Source: Pycnococcus provasolii
Taxonomy: Eukaryota > Chlorophyta > Pseudoscourfieldiophyceae > Pseudoscourfieldiales > Pycnococcaceae
Assembly (NCBI GenBank): GCA_938743325.2
Contig: OW568890.1
Span: forward strand, 310,001 to 374,000
Direction of reading: 5' to 3'
DNA: 64,000 bases
This document shows, one piece after another, positions 1 to 9,700 of the stretch (position 1 is its first letter; each line of letters starts with the position of its first letter). Below the pieces are notes generated by a model. It had not been told where the DNA came from. It worked only from the letters and a program-made list of their open reading frames with translations, and did no database searches. Made by a program: the position numbers and the translations under genes.

Positions 1-132
1 CTCGGAGACTGTTCGGCAGAGACTTTCGGGGTTCCGCCGGGTTGGGTCGACTTTGTGCGCCTTCTCGACGCGGCGCCATACTCTTAACACGTTGGTTAAG
101 TTCGCTTTACCGGGTCAGCTGTGCCCTTTTCC

Positions 133-1902
133 ATGCCCTCTGTCGACTGTCTGTCTGAATCCATAACGTTCACGCACCCGCTGTTAAAGCGCACGCTCGT
201 ACTCCCGCAAAACCCACGTCAACGTGCCGTAGACTGCTTCGATGCCACGTCACGATTCGTTTGGCAGGCGTGTATGCCGCTGTGCACATACCTGTGCGAA
301 CACGCGGACATCGTCAACGCACGTGTGCTCGTCGAACTCGGCGCGGGCGCAACGGCACTCCCGTCTCACGTCGCAGCGGCGTTAGGCGCATCCCTCGTCG
401 TCGCCACGGACGGCGACTCCTCCGCTGTGCAAGCCATGCAAGAGAGACTTCGTGACGGTGGCGACGAAGAACCGTGGACGAAGAACATCAACGCATGTTC
501 TCTACGGTGGGGTGACGATGCGCACGCGCGCGAACTGATGCTAACATACAACGACGGAAAACCGGTGGACGTCGTCCTATGCTCAGACCTTCTGTACGGG
601 CACGACGCCGCGACGAGCGGCGCGCTGCTCGAAACCATTCGAACTCTGCTCGGTGACAACCCGAACGGCGTGTGTCTCATGAGCTACCAGTTCAGAGATA
701 ATCTTCTCGGTGAACTCGACTTCTTTGAGCGCGTCTCCGACACATTCGAAAGTGAGGCGGTGAGTTTGCCACGACACGACGGATCCGACGACGGCGACGA
801 CGACCTCTGGCTCTTCACGCTCACACAGAAAAAACCGCCTGCATATGTCACGGTGTCATCAACGCGATTGTGCGCTTTTGACCAGTGGGCACCACGATGT
901 GATGTTTCGATACTATTAGCACCGTTCAAAATTGTGCCGCTCCCTCCGTGGTACATCCGTTCGCTTCGCGCGGGCGGAACGATTGTTGCCCCCGAAGGAC
1001 ATACATCTTTCGCGTCACCTCACGACATCGACGACTACGCGGCGGCGGTTGACGACAATGACAAGCACTACGATGAGGATGACGACGAGGAAGAAAAGGA
1101 TGACAATAACGACGATGACGTCGAGAGAGAGCAACTCAAGCATGCCGTGGAATCGGCGATGCGCGAACTGGACGACAGTGCTTGTGCACCGAAGCTGAGA
1201 TGGAGTGCACCAAAGGATGCGACATTCATGAGCTGTGATGGAACACTCAGATGCACTTCGTTTGATGAAGTTGACCTACTGATGCGTTCCAGCGATTCAA
1301 TTGCTTACGATGTGAACACTCCATTCGAAGGGTGTGCTGATGTCACGAATGCAGATCACATGGACGATGAGGGATGGACGCTCGCGCTGCGATCTTGGCG
1401 TGCGGTGAATCCCATGCTCGAATTTCGATGCTTCGTTCGGAAAGGCAAGCTCATTGCGGCAAGCCAGCGTGATCCAAGTACTCACTTTGACACTCTACAC
1501 GAGATGCTTTCGCGTGACAACGGCTCGGCACTCGTGGAAGCACTGGACACTTTCTGGGAACGCAAGCTAAAACCCAACCTTCCCAAAAGCCTTGTGCACT
1601 GCGCCTTCGACGCATACACGACGCCAAAGGGCGACGCAGGGTATGCAGTACGCGTGATGGATGTGAACGTATTCGGCCCACCAACGCTGCCCCTCATGTT
1701 CGACTGGAGCGAGCTGCACGCAGATGAATTACCGTGGAGTAGCAATACCGAGATTCGCTGGGTACGCGAGGCGACACATATTCGCCCTGGCCTCAAGTCG
1801 GCACTCCCTATCGATCTGATCACCTCTGCGAGCGACGGTGACGGCGACAGCGACGACGCTGGGGAGCGTGCAAAGCGCCTGCTCGAGGCAATGGCGAGTT
1901 GA
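133..1902 (+). CDS. Methyltransferase-Cdc123/D123 fusion protein
   Basis: A 589-aa intron-less protein with two domains. Residues about 40-200 look like a METTL21-type (methyltransferase family 16) SAM-dependent methyltransferase: motif I VLVELGAG at 65-72, an acidic position in VVATDGD, and a post-motif VDVVLCSDLLYG. Residues about 235-560 match Cdc123/D123, the ATP-grasp-like chaperone that assembles translation initiation factor eIF2: an N-terminal CAFDQWAP...PLPPWY block, then SCDGTLRCTSFDEVDLLMRS and EFRCFVRKGKLIAASQRD, then VMDVNVFGP near the end. An acidic run (about 310-335) interrupts the Cdc123 part. The start is the first ATG at 133; the frame is open a little further upstream but only with GTG. 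The fusion is unusual, since Cdc123 is normally a stand-alone protein of about 330 residues. Domain calls are by recognition; the methyltransferase substrate is unknown. Confidence 0.8.
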   Translation: MPSVDCLSESITFTHPLLKRTLVLPQNPRQRAVDCFDATSRFVWQACMPLCTYLCEHADIVNARVLVELGAGATALPSHVAAALGASLVVATDGDSSAVQAMQERLRDGGDEEPWTKNINACSLRWGDDAHARELMLTYNDGKPVDVVLCSDLLYGHDAATSGALLETIRTLLGDNPNGVCLMSYQFRDNLLGELDFFERVSDTFESEAVSLPRHDGSDDGDDDLWLFTLTQKKPPAYVTVSSTRLCAFDQWAPRCDVSILLAPFKIVPLPPWYIRSLRAGGTIVAPEGHTSFASPHDIDDYAAAVDDNDKHYDEDDDEEEKDDNNDDDVEREQLKHAVESAMRELDDSACAPKLRWSAPKDATFMSCDGTLRCTSFDEVDLLMRSSDSIAYDVNTPFEGCADVTNADHMDDEGWTLALRSWRAVNPMLEFRCFVRKGKLIAASQRDPSTHFDTLHEMLSRDNGSALVEALDTFWERKLKPNLPKSLVHCAFDAYTTPKGDAGYAVRVMDVNVFGPPTLPLMFDWSELHADELPWSSNTEIRWVREATHIRPGLKSALPIDLITSASDGDGDSDDAGERAKRLLEAMAS

Positions 1903-1990
1903 ACATTTGTACTCATAAGTGTGTAAAAGAAGAAACCGTGTGCTTTTCTTTAACTGTTTTTGTCTCACCCACCAGGAAACGTCCTCAGCC

Positions 1991-1991
<1 letters not shown>

Positions 1992-2030
<39 letters not shown>
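1992..2030. repeat. 39-nt poly-C tract between convergent genes
   Basis: An uninterrupted run of C between the stop codons of two convergent genes. A similar run of 40 C occurs at 38256-38295. Such runs can form i-motif or G-quadruplex structures and are prone to length errors in sequencing. Confidence 0.95.
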
Positions 2031-2031
<1 letters not shown>

Positions 2032-2048
2032 CCTTAGACCCAATCAGC

Positions 2049-4430
2049 CTAACGTCGCTTGTCGGCGTAGTCCACGTAATCATCAGGTGTTGAGCCTGGC
2101 TTAGAACTTGGAACGGCTGTTGTGAAATCACTTCCGCCAGGTGACATCGGTGCTGCCACCGGCGTTACCACCTCCGATTCGCCAACACAGTGGATAGGAA
2201 TGGTAAGCGTACTTGTTGGCGCGTCTTCGTCTTTGTCAGTATTCGTCTTCACGGTTGCCGTGACGGTGGCGGACGACGGCGCGCACACTTTTCCTGCATC
2301 CAACGCTAATGTGCACCCAATCCACATCTCACGAGATGTGCCGTCGATGTTTTCACTTCGTGTAATGTTCGCAACGAAAGGGGCGGGAGCCGCGCACACG
2401 AAAGTGGATGGGTCCAGGGTGAGCGGATTGCCATCGCAATCTTGAACATCTGGGGGTGCCACCGCGACGACGAGTGATGCCGTGCACGTCGCCCCGGTGC
2501 TAGCACACACACGAGCGAACGAAAGAACAGTGGTGTTAGAGAAAGATGACGCCTGGCTGAATGTGCTCAACTTCTCGAAGTGTGGTGGCAAATTCGAATA
2601 TATTCCCGCCGGCGAGGCGCCGGGGTAGATGTACGTCAGGTTGGCGGACGCCGCGAGCTCCGGAGCGTCACCATCCGTCACTGTCACATTGAAAACGCAC
2701 GCCGTGTACCGGTCGAGTCCCGGTGAAAGGCGAAAGTGTGCGCGCACGCTCGGGAATGTGGAATTCGCGCGCATCACACTGCCAGACAGGCGCGTGGTAC
2801 CCACGGGGATAGCCTTGCATTCCTCGCCATCGCCGTCGGGAATATGCCACGTGTAGACAAGATGCTTCGTGTTGACGTCAGCGTCAGCAAATGTCGCCTC
2901 CAGCTCAACATCTTCCGGATTGCATCCTTCGGGTTGATTAGTGCTCGGCGTCTCCGCGATCACGCGTCGAAGGCTTGCCACCTCCGGTGCGGTGTGGAAT
3001 GCCATGTCAATGCTCGCGCGCGAACCGAGCTTTCTCATTTCTACTCCAACCGAGGCGGTATCTACAGGCTGCTGCGTGTTGTTTCCTTGCGCCCACAGCA
3101 CAAGCTCGACCATCGCTGTGCACTCCGTGGCACTCGCTGCACCGCAGCTCAAGGCGATGATCGGCGTCTCGATCCAGGCTGCAGGCAACGCTGAATCCGC
3201 AAAGTGCACCGAGTGTACACCCTCACGTTCCACCTGCAGGCTCGTACCCGCGTCGCCCTTCATGGAGCCCATGCGCCACGAGTAATTGACGGTTGTAATG
3301 CCTGGCGGCACAACAATGGTCGCGCCTACCGTACCTCTTGCATCTCGAATGCACGAAGCTTCGTCGTCTGGCACGTCCAGCTCACGCGGCGTGCAGAAGC
3401 TGAGCGACGCGGGATTCACGACCATGGATGCGATCTGCGCCAGCCCCCCGCTGCCACTCGTCGCGCCCTGGCGATGACTTTCCACGTCGAGCAGGCGCAT
3501 GGAAATGCGCGTCGCCACTCCCTGTCGGATCGTCACACTCGGGCTTCGGCCTGAGTACAACACATCGTCCGCGGCGTCCTTCGCCAGCGCCTCGAAGTGC
3601 GTTTCGGAGCCGGGCACGTCCGCCGGAATGCCGCTCAGGTCGAGTCGCCAGTCGCTCTTGCTGCTTCCTGCCGTTTTCTGGTCTGGCACGCGAACCATCG
3701 CCAAGGCTGCCGATCTTCGCGCCGACTGTGCGGTGTCGTTCTTGAAGGTGCGCACGGCAACCACCGCGACACCGGCGACGCGTTCCTGTGCTAGAAGCTT
3801 GCGCGCATTGAAGAAGGAGTCGGTGTTGTCGGGCACGTGTGCGACGATGTGTGCTTTTCCCCCGCTTCCGTCGTCACTTCCCGTGAGCACGAGCGACGGT
3901 GTAGCCGGCGTCGACGACTCCTCGCTTGACACGTTGTTGAACGCCCCAAGGAAGTATGCGCACCCGAGTGCAACTGCGGCGCACACCAGCAGAGTCACGA
4001 CGTGGCGCACACTCGGATGTCGTTGGCTGGTCGCGATTTGCTTGAGTGCCTGCGCGTGGCTATTGAGCAGGTCCATGAGCTGCGACGTGCGTCGTCGACT
4101 GCTGCTGCTGCTGCTCTTCTTTTCCTTCTCCTCGAAGACTGCGTTGTCGTATACGCTTTTGGTTTTTGAGGAGTGGTTGTGCTGCTGGTACTCATCCTCT
4201 AGCGCGAACTCTTCTTGTTCTTCCGCAGTTTCCTCATCTTCGTTTTGTTCTTCACTTCGTTTGTATTTTATGTTTTTGTTGTTGCTTGTTTTGTCTGTGG
4301 TGAAAGATTTTGCGCCGTCGAATAGCAAGTTGTTTACGGAGTCGTTCTCTCCTTGAAGCTGAAGGTTTGAAGCTTTGTGCGTGGACGCGTCCATATCCAC
4401 GTCTAGCGGCGGTGGTGGCAGCCTCATCAT
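2049..4430 (-). CDS. Single-pass membrane protein with large extracytoplasmic region
   Basis: A 793-aa intron-less protein of unrecognised family. The N-terminal 143 residues are hydrophilic, with acidic patches (about 58-80) and Ser/Lys-rich sequence (about 101-115). One hydrophobic segment (about 144-164, VVTLLVCAAVALGCAYFLG) follows, without a signal peptide, which suggests a type II membrane protein. The remaining 630 residues should be lumenal or extracellular; they contain many Cys and beta-sandwich-like stretches such as FADADVNTKHLVYTWHIPDG and FNVTVTDGDAPE, reminiscent of PKD/REJ or cadherin-like modules. The start is set at the first ATG (4430, MMRLPPPP); the frame runs further upstream only from a TTG. 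It converges with the methyltransferase-Cdc123 gene. Function unknown. Confidence 0.65.
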   Translation of the reverse strand: MMRLPPPPLDVDMDASTHKASNLQLQGENDSVNNLLFDGAKSFTTDKTSNNKNIKYKRSEEQNEDEETAEEQEEFALEDEYQQHNHSSKTKSVYDNAVFEEKEKKSSSSSSRRRTSQLMDLLNSHAQALKQIATSQRHPSVRHVVTLLVCAAVALGCAYFLGAFNNVSSEESSTPATPSLVLTGSDDGSGGKAHIVAHVPDNTDSFFNARKLLAQERVAGVAVVAVRTFKNDTAQSARRSAALAMVRVPDQKTAGSSKSDWRLDLSGIPADVPGSETHFEALAKDAADDVLYSGRSPSVTIRQGVATRISMRLLDVESHRQGATSGSGGLAQIASMVVNPASLSFCTPRELDVPDDEASCIRDARGTVGATIVVPPGITTVNYSWRMGSMKGDAGTSLQVEREGVHSVHFADSALPAAWIETPIIALSCGAASATECTAMVELVLWAQGNNTQQPVDTASVGVEMRKLGSRASIDMAFHTAPEVASLRRVIAETPSTNQPEGCNPEDVELEATFADADVNTKHLVYTWHIPDGDGEECKAIPVGTTRLSGSVMRANSTFPSVRAHFRLSPGLDRYTACVFNVTVTDGDAPELAASANLTYIYPGASPAGIYSNLPPHFEKLSTFSQASSFSNTTVLSFARVCASTGATCTASLVVAVAPPDVQDCDGNPLTLDPSTFVCAAPAPFVANITRSENIDGTSREMWIGCTLALDAGKVCAPSSATVTATVKTNTDKDEDAPTSTLTIPIHCVGESEVVTPVAAPMSPGGSDFTTAVPSSKPGSTPDDYVDYADKRR

Positions 4431-5278
4431 CTTCGAGCCAGGACAGCACGGAAGATTGCCAATGAAGAATGACTTAAGAGGCTGCAGAATGAGTGCAGGA
4501 GGTGTGGCAAGCAAGTCTCAGTTTCCAAACTACCCATACTCTTGCCAGCGCCTCTTGCATATGATAATACACACTGTACAAGGAAAAGTGAAGGGTGCAT
4601 TACCGCTTCACGCGTTCACGTATGAGTGCATGGCCCAAAACGCAAGTCTCGCCAACGAGCACTACTCGTTACAGTCTGTGTCTCTTGAAGAAAGAGACGA
4701 AAGTCGGCCTGGTTTCTGCACATCGATCCGACTGAGGTGTTACGACAGGAGGTAGCGTGATGCGGCCGCATATGGTGTGAAAGGTAAGTTACGCCTAAAG
4801 GGAGTGCGATGCTGCTGCCTGCTGCGCGAAGGGAGGGAGGGGAGGGGAGGGCATCCCAATACCGGTTCGAAGACGAAGGGGCACGCCAGACAGCAGACGT
4901 GAAGCTTCACCCCAGGCAGGAGGGGAATAATAACGCTTGCCCAAACATTGAGACTAGGGGTTTGGGCATCACCGTCTATGCTCGGTTTAGGCAGGACCTT
5001 ATAGGGTCCTCGTGAGCTCCTCAAACGCAAGGTTTACGCTCCATCAGGCTAGAGCTCAAACCCCGCTACCGCTCGTATATTTGAGTAGCCCCCAAGGATA
5101 GGGATTGCCTAAACGCTGATGTGATTGCCAAAACCTCAAATTCCCGCCTCCGCAGTCAACGGCTGGCATCCGGAGAGCCGAGCCGAAGCCCTTTCGGGCA
5201 CCTCACAAGGAGGCGACCACCAACCGCCAAACGGTAAAGGGAGGGAGGGAGGGCCAAAGAGGAACGGGCAATCAGAAA
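4431..5278. other. Intergenic region between membrane-protein promoter and DIRS element
   Basis: Holds the 5' flank of the minus-strand membrane-protein gene and, from about 4740 on, probably the 3' part of the DIRS-type element, whose recombinase ends at 5279. G-rich GGGAGG tracts lie at 4826-4846 and 5240-5256. An inverted repeat AGGACC-TTATAG-GGTCCT lies near 4994-5011. I could not find terminal repeats matching the other side of the element. No gene seen. Confidence 0.5.
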
Positions 5279-6715
5279 TCAGCGACGCGAGGAGAACCCA
5301 GAGCCCTCGCCCAAGTGCCGGAGCGCAAAGAGAATGCGCTCCCTAGATGTGGCAAAGTAGAGATCCACCGCATCGCTTTTGCAGAACCAAGCACCCACAT
5401 CAGCTACAAAACGTCGGCAGTAACCGTCGTTCCAGAGCAAAGTCGCAAGCGTTTTGCGGCCGCTGTGGGAGGCAATTTTTCGATCAAGCGCAGTCGGGAA
5501 CAATTTGCGAAAAGTGTCCCTCCATACACGCGCGAACCCGGTGTACATTCCAGAGTTGAAGGTCATCAACTTGACCGACTTCGGAGCAGACAGGAAGAAA
5601 CCAGCAGCAGGCCCATTTGGTGGCCGCGCTTCCAGAATATAAGACAGCACATCATCGACCGGGCGAATGCCAAGCGCAGGTATGTCGCACGGCACTACCG
5701 CAATGCGACCTCCACCGGCTTTGATATTTTTGTCCGTATCAACATTGATGCACAGATATGGGCGGCCATCCGGCTCATATTCGATCCAGATATCAGACCC
5801 GGGTAGAAAGTGCACCTGACGTGCGTGCCCTGCCCCCTCATCAACGATCTTGTATCTCACGATCAATCTCTTGGTCGCGCCTTGACGGAGCATTGCCACC
5901 AATGGCAGCATTATACATAAGCGCCGATGTTGATCAGGGACTGACGTCGAAAAGGATGCGAGCATTTTGCGAGCCTCCCCGAGTTCCAATGCCTGCGTGG
6001 CTTTGCTAGCCTTCTTGTACACCGCGCGAGCCACCGCGAGCAAATCCCGAATCAGCTCATGTTTGCATGGATTAGGCATCCGGTAATCCTGGTCAGGGAA
6101 CGCAAGTTTCACTGAGTCCGAGACATATGCATGCCATGCAGATACACCTGCCACGTGCGCAGAAACCGTGCTCGAGTCTAGCTTGAGTGTAGCGAGCTCG
6201 TGCATGATAAACTCCCGCATCGTGACTGCGGTGCAGGGGAGCACCCGTCTGTTGATGAGATCGCCGAAGCGTTGGAGTGCGCGCACACCAGCCAGGTGTT
6301 GGCCGTGTGTAGCCTTGCGATTCCGATTATGCATCGCGATCAGATACAGCTTCGCTAAGCCCACGCGCATACGGCGACGCAATCGTGTACCGCGTTCGTC
6401 CAGCGGTAGATCATTTGGTTCGTGTGTGCCGGCGAGGCAGATCGCACACACGCACACTGGTGCCGGCGGCATCGCCGGCAAGCCATGGCATTTAAAGCAC
6501 AAAACCCGGCGGCATCGTATACAGAATACCGCGGTCTCGGCGCATGTCTCCCGACAAGCGGGGCAATGTGAGCATGCCTCCGCTCTCCTTGCCATCAGAG
6601 TTGTCGCGTGCGAGAGTGCCTGATCTCCTGCATGTTCGGGTTGCGGGTAGATAGGTGAGTATGACATCAAAGGAGGCTGGGCCTCGGTCCACTCGCGCGC
6701 GCGGCATTGTAGCAT
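5279..6715 (-). CDS. DIRS-type tyrosine recombinase
   Basis: A 478-aa protein starting at ATG 6715. The C-terminal half is a tyrosine recombinase catalytic domain: Arg277 in LRQGATKRL, then His417-x-x-Arg420 (HSGRKTL), with the candidate nucleophile Tyr453 in AVDLYFA. About residues 140-235 (RALQRFGDLI through SVSAWHAYVSD) look like the SAM-like DNA-binding N-domain of this family. The first 110 residues carry a Cys-rich block with repeated CxxC pairs (HCPAC, FCIRC, FCFKC-like, CVCAIC), likely a zinc-binding module. The first 224 nt overlap the end of the Pol frame. The intact frame and complete R-H-R-Y set suggest a recently active copy. The role is integration of the retrotransposon DNA. 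Confidence 0.85.
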   Translation of the reverse strand: MLQCRAREWTEAQPPLMSYSPIYPQPEHAGDQALSHATTLMARRAEACSHCPACRETCAETAVFCIRCRRVLCFKCHGLPAMPPAPVCVCAICLAGTHEPNDLPLDERGTRLRRRMRVGLAKLYLIAMHNRNRKATHGQHLAGVRALQRFGDLINRRVLPCTAVTMREFIMHELATLKLDSSTVSAHVAGVSAWHAYVSDSVKLAFPDQDYRMPNPCKHELIRDLLAVARAVYKKASKATQALELGEARKMLASFSTSVPDQHRRLCIMLPLVAMLRQGATKRLIVRYKIVDEGAGHARQVHFLPGSDIWIEYEPDGRPYLCINVDTDKNIKAGGGRIAVVPCDIPALGIRPVDDVLSYILEARPPNGPAAGFFLSAPKSVKLMTFNSGMYTGFARVWRDTFRKLFPTALDRKIASHSGRKTLATLLWNDGYCRRFVADVGAWFCKSDAVDLYFATSRERILFALRHLGEGSGFSSRR

Positions 6716-9700
6716 GCTCCTCCCTCCACTCTGGTGATGTGAACACGCCTGACGAGCCAGCCGGAAAGCGTGCGAGAACTCTCATGCCTTTGGTGTAACG
6801 CCACCAGCTAAGCGCTCCTGTGGACCAAACGGGAAGAACGCATATTAGCTCCGTGGAGTCCGGTGCCCGTGCATACTGAAGACGGGCATGCTCCATCACG
6901 CGTAGCAGCATCGTGTATGCTGGATTGATGTAAACGCGTAACCCTTGCCACTGCTGATCGAAGCAATCTTCAACCACAGACCAGTAGCGCGGTACTTGAG
7001 CGTTGAGACCAAGTGGGTCTGCGTTGGCGTCCACATCCGGAGTCCCAACGAGTTGGCATATGCGTTGGAAGTGCTTCGGGTTTAACATCCAGTTGTCTCC
7101 GTCGCGGCTGACCTTCCATCGGGATATGCCATCTGCTAACCAGTTCAGTTTGCCCGAGAGGTGCCGCGCTGACACTCTCAGGTGGAACTTTTGTTCGATT
7201 TCGTGCAATCTTTCCAGGCAACTCCGTAGCCGCGGCGCCCGGCAAGACCTTTTATTGATTACCGCAACGAAAACGGAGTTATCCAATCGCCCCAGAACAC
7301 GGAGTGGCTTGCCAGGTTGACCTTCCAGCCCCATTTTTCCGAAATGTTCGACGGCATTACAGAAGGTATTAGCCTCTCTGAAGTTCGATGTCGTCTTAAT
7401 TAGCCGTGGTGCGTGGTAATCGTGTTGATACCGATGCGGTCCCCACCACGCGCCGCCACCAAAACCTGACGCATCCGTAGTCACCACAGCGATGTCTGTG
7501 CCCGGCACATTAGCAGGCTGTCGACGGTCGAAGTCATCATCCAGTTCGACGCGCCGAGCATCCCATAGGCCAGGACAGATATCTCCCGGGTGCAGATCCA
7601 AAGGGCGTGTGGTCTCCTGCAAGATTCGACCTTGCAACTTGCGCAGTGTGGACTCATCTTGCTGACTAAGACGCACGCGGACTCGTGGAAGCCATGGCGC
7701 TTTGCCGTGCATCTCAGCCAAGCGCGGATTCTCAAAGGAATCTCGCGCCGGATACAAGTCTGCTAGCAGCTGTCGGAGAGGGGGGTCCACGACCGACACC
7801 CATTGAATTTGTCCAATCACGCTAGCTAGTTCGATCCTTGGTACGCGTATCCCGCCATCCGTCGCTGCGTGCACATGCTTAAACGCTGCTTCGTATAGAC
7901 GAGGATACGAACATCGAGCCGCCAGCTCGCTCGCCCATTCGGAGGGAGCGTGACGCATCACACCTTGAGGGAGACCTTTTGCGGCTTCGATCTCCGTTGG
8001 CCTGAGGACGTCCCCTCTCATCCAGTTCGAGTCCCACACGCTGAGCTGACGTATAGTGCGGTTATCTAGAAATGGCAGCCGGTCGGTGTTCACCATTCGC
8101 CCTCTCAACGCCACGTGGCGCGCAGAGGGTACCACCTTGCTCGGGTGTGAATCCGGCGCCCAGCCCCAAAGGAGCACCATTCCTAGCTCAGCTGACCAAA
8201 GGTCTCTGGGGCGAACCGTGGCTGCGCCGAGCACCATCTCGAGGCGTTCAAACGACTTCCACCACCGTGCGTCAGGTTGAAGAGGGGCCGGTGCCTCCAC
8301 GTACAGCTGAGCGGAGGGGTAGAGTCCACGCCAATAGAGACACTGTCTCCTCAGGGTTTCAAGTTGGCCTGGATTGTTGCCTGCAGATGCCAGCAATATC
8401 GCTGAGGGTGCATTCTCTCGTGACGCCATGTCATTTTCGTTGGCAAACCGGGAGAACTGCATCATCCCTCTACCTTGCCTGTGTGACGCCATGGACTCCC
8501 ACAAACTCTCTTCCTTTTCTGTCACCACGAGCACGCCATACTCTTCTATGCGATGGGTTATCTCATCTAGTCCCATTGAAGCGGAGCCGCCTCTGCGCTG
8601 TAAGTCTAGTACCCAATTCTTTGCCGCCGGCACTCGCTCTCGGTCCAGGATTGCTTGAATGTTACGCGCATACCGCTCTCGTCGCTCGCTCGAGACCATC
8701 AAGCACTGTTTCACAGTATTTATGGTAACTCCAAGATAATCTTGTTCTGTAGCTGCCCACTCAATCTTGTTCGGGTGCACAGCCACTCCTAGGTCCGTCA
8801 AATATCGAATTACCGATCTCAGCTGAGCATTTGCTTGCTCTTGCGTGAGGCGGCTAGCGTGACGCATTTTGAAATCGTCGATGTAGGCTCCAACGCATTT
8901 GAATGTGGAATAGTCACTCTCCGGTGTCCCGGGCTCGCAGTATCTCAGCCCGTTCTCGTTGATAAGAGCCTTGAGCTTGACCGACCAGCGCTGGGCAACG
9001 GCTGGCGCTTGTTGTCCTCCGAACAAGTAGAACCGCGGTCTCCAATCTTGAGCGGCGGTGTCCGGGTCACGCAGACTAAAGAGGTCCGCGTCCAATGCGG
9101 ACTGAGCGAAAAGTAAGAAGTAGTCCGATCCGTCGATACCCGTCATCCAGTCATTCTGTTCTATCGATTGCACTACATCCTCCACTGCATCCAGCCGGCA
9201 ATTGAGCAACTGATGCGCCGCATTCACGCCGATGGCCGTGCCGTCAGTAACGATCCGGTACTTATCTTTGACCACCTTGTAGATACCTCCCATAGGCGCG
9301 CGATAATCGGGCTCGTATAGAAGAGGTCCTTCTAGCCAGCTTTGCTTCCACTTAGCAAGCTCTTCCATGTGTCGACCCTCTGGGCACGAACCGGGCGGAT
9401 CCAGAATGCGCGGTTCCCGACAGGTAGGGTAGTTGTCCTTCTGACACGGTGGCGGGTCGTGGAGCAGCTTCGCCCTAGTTCCCCAGAGAATATCTTCGCT
9501 TTCCTCACGCGTGAGGTCCTCGCCGAGGATCGCTCGACGGTTGATGCGAACTCCCTTGCAGTACGTGTCGAATCTGTCGTCTTGGAACGTCGCTTGCCGA
9601 TCCGCGAACTGTGAACACCACTCCCCGGCTTTGGGGAGGCACAGCGTTAACAAGCACCGGCTGCTCCGCACTCCTCTCACTTGCAGATAGACTCGCGCTT

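Noticed and set aside
4862-4880. tRNA B-box-like GGTTCGAAG
   Set aside because: No matching A-box, acceptor stem or anticodon arm around it; no tRNA was recognised anywhere in the window.
4740-5278. Terminal or split direct repeats of the DIRS element
   Set aside because: Compared by eye with 11343-11640 in both orientations; only generic G-rich tracts are shared, so no boundary could be supported.
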